DNA from: Mesaphorura yosii
Taxonomy: Eukaryota; Arthropoda; Collembola; Poduromorpha; Tullbergiidae
NCBI GenBank assembly: GCA_009869945.1
Contig: WIXG01000046.1
Location: forward strand, 124,001 to 188,000
Direction of reading: 5' to 3'
Length of the DNA: 64,000 nt
Of this stretch, positions 40,201 through 52,400 are shown piece by piece. The translations under genes and the position numbers were made by a program. Position 1 is the first letter of the stretch; each line of letters opens with the position of its first letter. The notes beneath the pieces are model-generated. The model searched no databases and was not told where the DNA came from. It saw nothing but the letters and a program-made list of their open reading frames with translations.

Positions 40201-43200
40201 TTTTGAAATATGCCCACCACAGTTTTACCAAAATCTTCACCGTCCACGGGCTATATAAGAACGATCTACCCAAACCCCACTTCCCCGAGAGTCTACACCC
40301 AAGCCAAATGCGACAAAGCCTCATACGAATAGTATAATGGGAACACGCCTGAATCACAAAAATTTCATTCTTGTGCCACAGCCTTAAATTTGAAGTGAAA
40401 GAAATTGCGGAGTTGTATTTCTTGTATTGTTTGTGTTGCAATTGATGTTTGAATTTAACTTTCATAATAGAATGACTGCCGGTTTCTCGAGCATTCGGAC
40501 TTGTCCACTTCGGACTCAAGTACCGTTGGACTCAAGTACAGTCGGACTGAACGAACATTCGGACTGGGAGTAGCTCGGAGTCGTGTCTTTCGGACTCCTG
40601 ACATATAACCTGCGAGGAAGACAGGTGAGCTTTCAAGAGTCAATTCATGAGGGATATAAAATGGAGAATGACTCCACTTAGCGCTAACCGTAGTTAGAAC
40701 TTGAAATGGCGCTAACTTTTCAAATTAGCTCGTTAAGTCTCGCTTGCGAATTAAAGTACTCTTGGTACAGTCATACAGCTGTCGACTTCAGTGGCTCTTA
40801 ATTTCTTTTTTTACTGGAAGCTGTACTAGACACTTTATCGAAGGCAGAATGAAGAACCAAGAACACATGAAGTCAGGAAAGAAAAGGAATTAAGGAAATC
40901 AAAGCAATGTCAGAGAGCGACTTGTACGACAATCCATCCAGGGGTTTGGGAGACGGGCACGGTATGGCGGAGGACGAAGATTACATGTCACACAAATATT
41001 TACATGCCTATTACAGAGATGGAAAAAGACAAACGATTTCTTGTTCCAAACTTTCTCCTATGCATACGAACAGTTTCAGTTCATGATTTATAGTTTTGTG
41101 AGTAAACAGCAGAATGACTGAGCATTTTTTTGAGTCTTTCAAGCGGAGCTCACAGCGATGAACAAAATGTTTCAAGCATATGCGGAGTATAAAGCAGACA
41201 AAACGTGTACAAAGTGGTTGGGTACATTGAGAGCAAAGGAAAGTATGAAAAGACAAACCTAATCGTGTAATAAAGTGGAGAAAAATGGTTTCCCATGTTA
41301 TAGCTAAAAGTGTCATTTCTATTCGAGAACTGTCGTGTTCTCTCTTGAGTACTCGCACGAGTATTTATAACAAAGCAATGTAATGTTCAGTTTTAATGTA
41401 AAGAAATAAAGAGAGACTCGCTCACTGCTGCTGCTTGCCACACCGCGCGGGCTGCTGTTACGGGGCTCGATTTCTATGGTGTAATAATGCGTATGAATAT
41501 GTTAGACTTTCTCCAAAGATGATCTTTCACTCTCTCCAGCGTCATGTGCTCGTCCCACACATCGTACAACTTACAACCCTATCCGACAGAATTGGTTCGA
41601 CGTGAGGAGACGGTGCACATAACCTGGCATAACATTTTTGTGAACTTTTGTTCCTCGAATTCGTTCATGCGGCTAATCCGGCCGGTTCCCCGTTTAGTTA
41701 CATTACATTAAACAGGGCACTTATTGTGACGACGGTTGGAGCGAAAGTTCACCAGGAAGCTTTCGAAGCATTGTTCATCGGATACAATTCTGCGATCTCC
41801 ATTCAATTCTGGGAGCATGAAACTGTGGATTGTGTAGTCATCAAATTATGATGTGGAATAACGCTAATTACTAAATTACTAAGAAAATTATAAGGTGCTT
41901 TTCTAGGGGTTCTAATTCCACTCCAAAATGATTCCAAATCGCACTATGCAACTCTGACTGACTTTGACACGTCGTAATAAGTTCAATTCCGGACGACGAG
42001 CGAACTTTCACTCTCAGTCTCAAGCTTCGTTCTCAAGAAGATTAATGGAGTTTTAATGCAAAGAGCGGAAAATCAACTAAAACCTAACGCACTTTTAACA
42101 GTTGTAAGGGGAATGCTATTTTGTTAAACAACCAGCAATTGCTTAATAGGCTTTAATCAAAATGTGAACGAGTTCGCTTACATCGTGCTCGCATGGTCAT
42201 ATATTACAGTGTGCAATTTCGTCGAACAATTTGAATAGAAAACGAGACTAATAAAATGTTAACGGTACGCATTTATTATAATGGGCATAAGTAAACAACG
42301 GTGGACAAAAAATGCAATTTTATGGTCCAGAGAGCGTAGTTTCGTCTACATTTTCTATGATGGGGATCTCATGCATCATGTCCACATAAGCAATACGCAT
42401 GTGAAGCTGCAAGCAAAGAGCGAATGCGAGAGTAGAATGCATTTTAAGTATTTCGATTTTCTCAAGTGAATTAAGATAATCGCATGACAAAATATGGAGA
42501 ATTGTAGCGCGTACGAGAAAGGAGCAACTGGATGACATTTAAAGTTTGTGTCCCATGCTCAGTTTCTATTCGATTGAAATGTGGTTGTTGTCAGAAATGC
42601 GTTTGCTTTACACTTTGAATATTAGAAAAACAAAGAAATACTCTCTTGATCTCGCAATGGACACAAGCTGCATCCTGAATATCCAAGGAATTTTCGTGCC
42701 ACACGAAGAGGCTTGAACATTTCGGGTGTAAATTACTTGCCGGAAATTAGAATTCAAACAAGCGGATGACTTAGGCAGGGAAAGAATTCGAATTACGAAA
42801 AATATAAATTAGTAGAACAACGGTCAATAAATTACACGTTGATACAGGATAACAATTATAGTACATTCGCCTTTTGATAAATGATCATCCAGGTGTCTTC
42901 AGCGTAAATTGGAATCAGATCTAATGAACTAATTTTTTTTACGAAAGATTAAGTTGTGTCCGAAAGGGAAACACGGGTCAGGCGAAAGATGTCACAATTC
43001 TGCCTCTACGAAATAAGTCTTAGCAGACAGCCGGTCACTTTACCTCGCGGACCTGTGCGCCCGCATGAACATAGACAAAAATATGTTTGTGTGGTTCTTT
43101 TCAACTTTCCGCAATGTTGTCTTATTCGGCCATGATTATATCTTCCTTCTACAAACGCACTGAGAACAGGTTTTACTGTCATTTGCATAGGGTACGGTTA

Positions 43201-46200
43201 TGAAAGAATTGAAGTATGACAATGGGAGAGAAAAGTAAAACAACAAAAGACAAACTTGATAAGAATACTCCCAGTGGAGGTTGTTACACAGAAGATTAAT
43301 GTAAGCACAAAGTACAAGGCAGGCGCATGTGTTGGCTTATATCCATGTAAGAACGATTCTGGTGATTCTCTGGAAGAACCGGACGGATTTTGAGAACGTC
43401 GCCAACGACCACCACAAGTGTGATCCAGTCGGAAGTGCAACTGCAAACCACTCTGCAGCGAAATAGCAACCAAAATTAAATCGAAAGTGAAGCCTGAATC
43501 AATTCAGTGGAAGACAAGTATTAACCGTTTTTAGGATTGTTCCTTGAATTTTTATTCCAAGACACAGTAACGAGAAGGCGATTGATTTTTAACCTCTTAA
43601 AGTCTTTACTTCACACGATTGTAGGCTTTAAATTTTATTTTTAGCGTCTCAGGCATTCTGGGACCCCGCAGCGATCCTTCATTTCAATCTCGACTAACAT
43701 GTGCTCAGAATCCGCAAGGGGTAAATGGGAAAGAGACGAAAGTTGCGAACTTTATTGTTTGGAAGAATTCAGTCGGACGCCGAACCAATTGGGTTGAATT
43801 TGCTTTTAAATATAGAAAATTGCACTTCGAAGCGACAAACATGCTTCAGAGGTTACTGAGAATTCAGAAAGCACTTACAGCATGCATAGACACCATTTAA
43901 ATTAAAGGTTGCAACAAAAACAGTGAAATTTCACCATAATTACAAGTCAAATTACAGTTTTATATCATTTCAATAACGAGGCATCAACCTTTGATTCTTC
44001 TGTTTGTAATTCACGCATCAGACAAGACGCGGGCTCGGACGATTTTGAAGTCTATACCACATGAATTGAGTGAAGGCAATTAAAAATAGATTACGTATTT
44101 CTCACTTCTTATTAGCCTTCGGGGCGTTGTTAACGACGAGAACAGCGAAGATAAACGTGGTAATGTCGCAAGGGTATACGTAAAGTCACGACAAAGGGAC
44201 ACATTCTTTGGATAAAATTTGCATGACGTCTCTGCATTCGGAACTCTTGCTCGCAATTCTCGCACGGGTTTGGGTGGCCCATTTGCCGGAGAGCTCACAA
44301 TGGCGGTATGGTGCTTTAGTAAAAAGGAAAAGTTGGAGAGTGAAAGTCATTCACCGGCAGCGTCGCAATACTTTGTGATGAGCCTAAGCACAAGTGGCGG
44401 TTTTGTTACATTTGGACTACTTCCGACATGCGGTGTATAGCGTCATTTAAAATTCTCATTGTTACTTTTGTTATAACTTTACACAAGACAAGTACCAGTG
44501 AGAGAGTCCTCTATAATATTTGTAAGAATGCAGCAAGACAAGAGTTATGAAATGCTACGCGAACGAAGCGACGAACTCCTGAAAGGCCACAAAGCGTCAA
44601 AAAGCAAGAAGTTATTTATTTATTCAGAAGGGGAGACTGCATTTCCGGATGCGGCACAGAATTCTCGAGTACGTGTGCCCGGAAAGAGAAACAAAACACT
44701 AGAAGGACTCGTATTTACAAAGACTGACTGAATGGAATTTCGGGAGTAATTAGTTAACACCTTCAATTGGCACACGCTACTCAATGAGAGCCATGGAATT
44801 TGTCATCTACATTCGCTCGTTTCAAGCAATGTGCGATAATTGGACGCGTAACTATCAACAAGCTTGCATTATTAAGACATCTTCTTTAATGTCCCATCGC
44901 TATTGTCCGAATTGCCATTGTGCATTGTCAAAAACCAACTCGCTCGATGCGATGTGGTTTGCTGTGGTATTTTAACCATTCGCATTCGCACTCACATACA
45001 CATTCACAAAATCGCTCCTCATCTTTCTCATCGCATTCGAACGGAGGGAGTTGTAGCATTATGCAATATACGTAATTTGTGAGATATAAATTCCACTTTC
45101 GCGTCGTCTAATTACTCACCAGTCACAATCCAGAAAGTTGAAAACGAAATCAATTTGTTTGTCGTCACATCCCATTCAACTAAATTATCCAACATTCCAT
45201 TGTACGGCCATATGCGACGTAAACGGGTTTTGTACACTGCCAACTCGCCCTCTTGTGCTAGAAACTAATTATAATCCATTCATTCCACGCAATTTCACAA
45301 TAGAAGTTTTTCTCGCAAACTCCGCAAAGCCAAACTCACAACACTGAATGTTTGATAAAGTATCTGGCGTGTTAAGAGCGGCGTCCGTTCGACTTTATAA
45401 GAAAACCCCGTCCATTGGGCACTGCGGCATCTCGTCCACAGGAACCAGTTGCAGGTGCACAGGAATCACCCAACACGAATGTTTTATTGAATTTCTGGGT
45501 TCAGGATGTTTGATTTCTTTGATAAGCGGACCCTCTCATTTGTCACAAGAAATAAGTCGCATACTTCAAAATGAACTGCACCCGAAGATCCAAATCTCGG
45601 TTATTTACGATCCCAAAAATGCAATTCGAAGGCGTTTAGTACCGTTTGTACACTTTATGTGACATTCAACGTTGCGACATGCGTTGGTTGAGTCTGACCT
45701 CCGTAATCAATTTATTCCGCATGAATTCACTTTATGACGTACTACAGTCGGAAGGTCAACCCCTCGAATTTACAATTACATTTCTAGCAGGGTTATTGGG
45801 ATTGGGTTATCAAGTTAATGTTGGTATGAACAGTCCCCACGATTTGTATGGTGATTCTTCTTCGAAGCGAATGAATAACACTCAGCGCACGAGGAAAGAA
45901 AGCTAAGTAGTAAAAACAATATTGAATAAATCCAAGTACGAGTACGAAACAATAACAAAAATGCATTTGCAAAAGAGCAAGCAAATAATGTGAGCTTCCT
46001 TTCAGCGCATTCGTAAATCGTAATATTTCAACGTTGACGCTGAAGCACATTTTATGGACTTTTGTTATGTTTTGTTTACTCCTTTCCTATTCAGCATTCG
46101 CCAAATCGCATTGAATATCTCCGCGTGAGGCGATTTGAGGAACTTCACGCCAAGATTTCCATTAGACACTGATGTTGGTTGATGTCGTTGCACTTATGAA

Positions 46201-46414
46201 AGTGCAATGCGGTATAATTTACTGACTTATGAACATTACCTTGTGACAATACAGAGGCCAGCTGACAAGCGACAAGAATAAAGAGTCGACTCCATTTGTG
46301 TTTTGTGATTACAAATGGCAATGAAGCCCTGATGAAGGATCGAGGTCGTCCAGTGGCGGAAGCGGAGTCAAAGCGACTTCCGCCCCCGCGTCGATTTTGC
46401 CGTGCCAGTGCCAT
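28257..46414 (-). CDS. DIP-family three-Ig cell-surface protein (Dpr-interacting/lachesin-like)
   Basis: This 486-residue IgSF adhesion protein is most like the insect DIPs, neuronal surface receptors that bind Dpr proteins. Exons, 5' to 3' on the minus strand: 46240-46414, 38093-38199, 34967-35118, 34824-34879, 34340-34501, 31034-31111, 30903-30953, 29704-29988, 29171-29227, 28446-28679, 28257-28360; all phases close. The first exon gives a signal sequence (LFILVACQLASVLSQ). Ig1 has VGRDASLPCVVENLG, VAWVHIDRRMILAIH and EDRGYYMCQVNTEPM. Ig2 has PPNILDEESS, ITLNCAATGYP and MGAYLCIASNGVPPSVS. Ig3 has MIWVPNQLVGAPSGTNVTLEC and FGRYRCLSKNSLGETEGSIR. A polar stalk and a hydrophobic C-terminal end suggest a GPI anchor, as in known DIPs. 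I cannot assign an individual DIP orthologue. Confidence 0.9.
28361..34339. other. DIP gene introns, 3' half
   Basis: Apart from the exons listed for the DIP gene, these introns (the largest is 31112-34339) show no second gene, RNA or clear mobile element. Confidence 0.45.
35119..38092. other. DIP intron between the two Ig1 exons
   Basis: This is a 3 kb intron splitting the first Ig domain. I see nothing else supported in it. Confidence 0.5.
40028..40602. mobile_element. Short non-autonomous Mutator-like (MULE) element with inverted repeats
   Basis: The element begins GTCAGGAGTCGGAAAGACAC and ends with the near-perfect reverse complement. The outer 40 or so bases match closely, and the inverted similarity extends roughly 80-120 bases with repeated AGTCCGA motifs. 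The interior carries a fragment of a MULE transposase (40157-40258, plus strand). Total length is 575 bases, so this is a deletion derivative that cannot encode a working transposase. I could not identify a clear target-site duplication. Confidence 0.75.
40157..40258 (+). pseudogene. MULE transposase fragment
   Basis: A 33-codon frame inside the inverted-repeat element reads LADCEVWLIDGTFEICPPQF followed by YQ. D-G-T-F and the following P-x-x-F-Y-Q are the start of the MULE transposase DDE domain, where the Asp is the first catalytic residue. A stop follows soon after and no other catalytic segment is recognisable, so it is a relic. Confidence 0.7.
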
Positions 46415-48281
46415 GTACCGGAGTCTCAGTTGTGTGCTTCGGAATTTCGTACGATATTAATACTATTACGCATTTGTCCTTAAAATTATGTGCAGAGGAA
46501 CTCGAGAGATCACACAAAACGAACGCACGGGGCACAAATTCGCGAATCAAGATAAAGAAACTTCACTTTCACCCGCATAAGTGAACCGACTTCCAAAATT
46601 GCCAGAGTAATGCAAGTTGAAACTTTCTCTTCCACTCGATTAGCTGACAAGTCGGAAGAGTCTCAAGCAGGGATCTCACGCTCGGAGAGATAGAAGGGAA
46701 GCATATTGCAGTCCGTAGCAAGAGATTTTGAAGAGGAAGTTTATTGCCAGTCTGTTGTCTTGCTTTAATGCTTCCAGGAAAAATTGAATTTCCAGAAAAT
46801 CTACCACTACTTCATAATTGAAAGTTTCCCAATTTGAAGTCAATGAAAAACGGTAGTTAAACCAAGTAATTGAACAGCACATGGGGCATGTATGCAACAC
46901 ACTGCAGCCGACAACTGCCTGTTTTACATTTCAGGCTCGGGCTCAGACAATGGAATAAGTAGGAACTTTCACCGCACAATTAACACTTCCAACTAGCAGG
47001 TTCTGACACAGTCCTTCGGCAATTTTGAAAGTCCTCACGCTTGTGACACTGTTTTACGTTAATGGCAGCATTAGTCAAAGCACTCGTCCTTGCAGCTGAT
47101 TCACTTCTGCCAAACAATGCGGATGAGAAAGTCTCAGGTTCAGACCAAATCTCGAAGTGAAAGGGGATGCGAACGCTTCAGTGGCCCACGAAAGAGTGTT
47201 GGCGTTGAGAACGGGGAAACTTGCCCGTGAAAGCATACGCTGCTATTCACCACGAGGGGAGGAAGTAGAGGGAAGGTGGTGGAGTAACACGCACTGTACA
47301 GTAAATACAGTTTGAATCCACATCCAGAGTATAAACTACAAGAACATGAAACCCCAAATTGACTCTTGCACTTGAGCTTTTGTTTCGTTTTAGTGCTGCA
47401 GCCACTGCAGCGAGTTTCGATTAAATTCGACGTTGGCGTCTGCATCTAGAACATCTCGAGATCGAGAAATTTAGTTTATGACGTATTCCACAGATCGTGA
47501 GCTCAGAGCGAGTCTTCTCACGAATGAGTTATGCGTTCGGGGCATCGTGAGACTTGTAGCGTAGAAAACACTGCTATCATGCTCAACTCCGTGGCATAAA
47601 AGTAAATTGTGAGAATACAGGATGTCTCACAATCTGGCCTTTTCGTGGAACAGAATACGAGCTATTATTTTTATTCATTGAAAATAATCAATGTGTCTAT
47701 AGTTTTTCTGAACTCAGGGCTCAACTGCAACTGGGATTTTAAGGTGGCTTATGAATTTAGGGAGTGCTAGTCCGGCTTGGGGTCTGAATCTTGTAATCGA
47801 AAGCTGTGCCTGCTGGAATTTACATAATCGCCTTACTTATCATAAGACTAACAACCAAAAATCTAAAGGATCACTTGCTGAGATTTGTGCTCCAACTGTT
47901 CCTGATATCATTTATATCTAAAAGTAAAGCATAAGCTGAGCTAATGAAAGTCCGTACATGCAAACACGGTGCGCAAATACTTGTTTGATATCCCAGCATA
48001 AGTAGTACTGATTAACGCACTGCAAATACAGCCTCGTCTGTAGTTGAAAGTCGATCTTATTGAGCCTGGCGTCAATCTTCGAGTCTGGAATTATCTGAAA
48101 TAGATGGATTGCTTAAAAGATTTTATGACGGGATATGATTCATTCGCTGATCTGTGGTTAGAATTCAGAAGTCAGTATTGTGAAGACCTCCGAAGCGGAG
48201 GTACGCATGAATTTGAGTTGACATTGAAAACTGCGAGAAACTTCAGTGTTTCAGACGCCGCAGTTAACCTCAAACAGCAAC
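46415..48281. other. Upstream of the DIP gene and of the acidic secreted protein gene
   Basis: This is the intergenic region between two divergent genes and should hold both promoters. A frame at 48104-48337 overlaps the start of the next gene in another frame and is probably leader sequence. Nothing else is supported. Confidence 0.45.
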
Positions 48282-49387
48282 ATGGCGACAAGATTGTTTT
48301 TGTGCTTAGTTCTCGTTTCAATCAGTTGCAACGGTAAGCTTGAAATTTTTCCCAGGCTAACTTCTTGTGTCTGAAGCTACTTCCGACTTTCCTTACAGGA
48401 ATTTCAGGGAATAGAAAATATGAGCACTTGAAGGCGTTTGAGAAGTTTTCACCTTACCCTTGGACGCAGTGGCTGAGATTTCACCCTTCAGCCGCAGCTT
48501 TCGCTGCACTTGGCAACTCACACCCCACGCCACCGCCCGTCCTGATTCCGCCTGTCGATCCGGCCAGATTTTCCACTTCACAAGAACAAGACGACGACGA
48601 CATGGCAGACGAGGACGAAGACGATGAAGACATTGGATTTGGATTTTTTAAGCGAGCTGCCTTGGATAATAGCTTTACAAAGCAATTGAATTTCAGTTTC
48701 TGGGCAGGAAAACCAATTCCCTTGCCAGCAGGTGCGGACGTCCTTTCGAAACTGGACGACTTGCGTACGCCATCTTGTCAACGTGTTCCTACGCTTTCAT
48801 TTTCTGACAACTTTATGTTGCTTATTTTAGGTTACTCGGCGGCCCAGAAGTCTTTGTTCCTGGCAAAGTTATTCGAGGCATTGGCAAAGGCCGTGATTAA
48901 TTCAACTGCTTTGGAGTCAAACGGCAAAGCCCAAATTGCAGCCACGTCTGCTAAAGGTGATAATGAGGACGAGATTGTAATTCCGAGTGAAATCGAAAGA
49001 TCGGTAGCAGACAGTGAGCAATCCGAGAATAGTGATTCAAGTACAACGGAAAATTCTGAGGAGTCGAGCACTACCTCTGTACGTAAAATTTTACTGACAA
49101 GCAGCCTTGCGAATTTGTTAACCTTAATGAACCTTTGCCTACAACAGACACCATCAATGCTTGAAAAAAAATTGGACTTTCTCCAACGGCTGAGCGCAAT
49201 TATAACGACCACACTGCCTCCACCAGTTTCCACCAAAAAACCTAAAATACCCAAGGCTGAGAAATCCAAATCGAAGGTCAAGAAAACTAAGGGGAAAGAG
49301 AAACCAACATCCACGACCACTACCACGACTCCTGCGTCTTTTAGCTACGAAGATGTGGCCAAGATGATACTCGATGTTGATGAATAA
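48282..49387 (+). CDS. Unrecognised acidic secreted protein
   Basis: A 290-residue protein comes from exons 48282-48333, 48399-48731, 48831-49078 and 49148-49387. The first exon is a signal peptide (MATRLFLCLVLVSISCN). The mature protein has an aromatic N-terminal part (FSPYPWTQWLRFHP), a Pro-rich link, a run of Asp/Glu (QDDDDMADEDEDDED), a dibasic site after GFGFFKR, a second acidic Ser-rich stretch, and a Lys/Thr-rich C-terminal region ending MILDVDE. It has no cysteines after the signal peptide and no membrane helix. I do not recognise the family. Both downstream introns (48732-48830, 99 bases; 49079-49147, 69 bases) are multiples of three and lack in-frame stops, so retained-intron forms would also be translatable. 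The branch-site and pyrimidine-tract signals favour splicing. Confidence 0.7.
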
Positions 49388-49473
49388 TTCCTATCTAAAT
49401 GTTCGATTGTATAAAATGACAAAATACAATTTAACACGGTTTGACTAGGCCATGGATGATTTTTATTAAACTG

Positions 49474-52400
49474 TTACGAATCTGAGTTGACCAGATTCTG
49501 CCTTCTCTTGGCTACAGCGTCCTGATACATAAATTGAACTCTTAAGATGAATAATACGGATACAAACGTGGTAATGTACACAACGATGAAGGCGACGCCT
49601 TCAAATATCAGCTTCGGTGTGAAAATTTTCCAGACCATCAAGTGACGACGATGAATGGTCACGCACACCATGCATGACAGGAGCTGTAAGGATAAGAAAA
49701 GTTACTAAGGATAAGTTACTTCATTGTCACAACTTAAAAATTTGGTTCATCACAGGATAATTCTTCTCACCTTAAGACCATGCAGCGTAATGAATTTTGC
49801 GCAGATGTCGAGCATCTGGTACAATCTCTGCTGACTAGAAACATTTGTACTATGGATACTCTTCCAGAACACCAGCATCGGTAATGTCAGCGCAAAGAGG
49901 ATTTGTGACGCATAAAGATTACATAAAACAGACACAGCTGGCTGGATCCAATTAATCCAGGATGAAGCTGCATCAGACAAACTGTTTGCGCTTTCTGTAG
50001 TAAAGGCAGAGTCCCATGGAATACTCGAGAAGAGCGGCTGGTGTCCCGTGGCGTAAAAGAAGAGCTGTGAGGCCAGAGTCCAAGATATAGCGGCTGACCA
50101 TGAACATTCTAAAAGTGCATGGTAAATGCTTGATTGACATCTGCAAGACGGAACCTTTTCCATAACATGAGAATGCTTGACACTTACGGCTGTCCGTGTT
50201 TCCGTGAATTCCTACCAGTGCAGCGATTGTATAGGGTATAAAGGTCATAACCGGTACATGTCCAATGCTTGATACATGCGTCAACAGTAAGGTGACTATA
50301 ATTGTATTTGTAAGCAAACTTGACCCATGGATGAAGTCGCTTCTTTCGTCCAACCCAGATTCGTCTTCCGCGTCTTTGGCGAGTAATGAATTTACTGAAA
50401 TTTCGGGACAACGATCTCCGCAACTATTCGTCATCTTCATATCATTTTCATTACCAGGCTCAACTTCATCTGAGATTGCCTTGCGACTAGGTTCTGATTC
50501 TTCCAGAAGACTGCCATTTCTGAGTTTCCCAATGCAACACAAAGGCTTCCACCAAATGACTAAGATTGATCCTATCGCCAACATTTGAAACACAAGTGGG
50601 AAATACTGAACCAGTGGGCGAATTTGTATTTGTACTAATTGGCCAAACAGGAGACCCTGGAATAAAGTAGGTTTACTGTTTTTATTGCAGGGCTACATAA
50701 GGTATTCCTTAATGCTTGAATAGTCTCACCTGCAGTGCCCAGTGCACACAAAGCAGCACGACGAGGATTGATGGAATGTATTTTCCAATCACTGAACAAG
50801 GCCTTGAGCTCAGGATGCACTTTTGCCCGAGCATAAAACTTCGCAGTGACACAACGAGGACAGCTAAACTAATAAGTGCAATACTGTAACGAATGTACTT
50901 GTGGACGATCCAATCGTTTGGTAACGAGGAAAGGTTCTTGTGCAACAAAAATTCCTGAAATGGTAAAGTCGAATATTAAATTCAAGCATCTCAACATTTC
51001 GACTTCCATAAAGTAGGTTCTTGCCTCCGTGCAAGTAGTTAGCTCTTCGCGACACCGGAAAAATATTTGACTAGTTCGCGAAATGATTAAGACACCAAGA
51101 AATAGGAGCCAAATATGCCAGCCTCCCTTTTCTTTCTTAATTTTCGTTGAAATTGGAGCAGTGCTCCTGGACAGCAAGCAGTGTATCATCAGGAGAAATG
51201 ACAAGCTCGACCCCAGGATGCTTCCTTCATTGATTACAAAACTGTTTGACAGCAATCCCAAGCAAGTGAACGCGTACAGCAAAACCGGAAAGGCAGCTTG
51301 GACTGAATGTGAACTCCTATTCTCGATGGACTCAGTGCGGCAAATGTTTCTGTCTTGGAAATAGCGCAGACCTTGCTTTAAAATTAGTACACAAAGGCAC
51401 AACCAAATTATCCCAAAAACGTAAGAAGCATCGCTTTGTTCCATAAGGAAGGTCTTGGCACTACTGATGAAAATACCAAGTACAGGAAGGAAGTTTACGA
51501 GTTGATTCAGCCCATCAAGTCCGCTGCTGTCTTGCACAGTCGCGAAAATTAAACTGATAAGAGCTAACACACACACTGTGATCCCCATCATCATCTTGGG
51601 AAAGTCGAATTGTGTCCATGTTGATGTCGCAATCTGTTTCACACGGGTCAGGTAATTTGTCGCCAAACGCTTGTACAATCTCTTCGTGGTGGAATTTCCA
51701 TTCAGTTTGAACTGCTTATAAGCTGAGACTACGTCATCAAATGTGCTGCTGAGAGTTTCGTGATGGGAGCTGAAGCCGTACGCGTCAATATACTTTCTAA
51801 CTTGAAGTACATTTTCCAAGAGTGATTCCACATAATAGTCGTCTTCAGTTAATACTGGAATTACTTCTCCAAGTGATGAGAATGGAATTGGAACCTGAAA
51901 AATTGTCGCTAGCGTTGGGATGAGATCAATCTGCGATACTGATTTCGAATTCAGCAAGTTAGAACTGCAAATCATTGACTCTCTTTTGGCGAGAAACAGT
52001 AGACCGGATTCGACTTCATCCTTCGAATCTCCACCGTGATCTCCAGTCGCGGTCATCCCATGATCTCCGACAACAACCAGCAATGTCTCAGAATTCATTG
52101 ATTCAAAGATGAAACGTAAGGCACCGTCAATTTCATTTTGTTTTCGTTCCATTTCAATGTGATTTGGTCCGTAGCGATGGCCGCAATGATCAATGCCAAG
52201 ATAGTGAAGAATGAGCACATCCCAATCCGGATGCTTTTCGGGGTTATTGAGTAGGGAATGTAGCGTTAAGTTTATCGCGTAGTCAACTGTGTCAAGGTCC
52301 CAGGCATTAAAGGAAGGATGACCTTCCACAATCCCCTTGAAGTTGCTCTGAGGGAATAGACTGAGCCAGGTGTCGTCGCCGAGAAAGGCAATTTTGTAGC

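Larger units (their letters stand above)
38200..46239. other. First intron of the DIP gene (8 kb)
   Basis: The intron separates the signal-peptide exon from Ig1. It carries a short Mutator-like element at 40028-40602. Many short frames occur on both strands but none has a recognisable product. Such long first introns often hold enhancers; none is identifiable here. Confidence 0.5.

Noticed and set aside
43198-43473. Minus-strand frame with a signal-like stretch (ALYFVLTLIFCVTTSTG), considered as a DIP first exon
   Set aside because: No donor in the right phase. The exon at 46240-46414 has a proper donor and matches the phase of the Ig1 exon.
45348-45662. 104-codon plus-strand frame in the DIP first intron
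   Set aside because: No recognisable domain, no splice or promoter support, and composition typical of chance frames.
48832-49326. 164-codon hydrophobic frame antisense to the acidic protein
   Set aside because: The Val/Phe-rich run is the complement of the acidic and Thr/Lys-rich coding sequence on the plus strand, which has a signal peptide and fitting splice sites.
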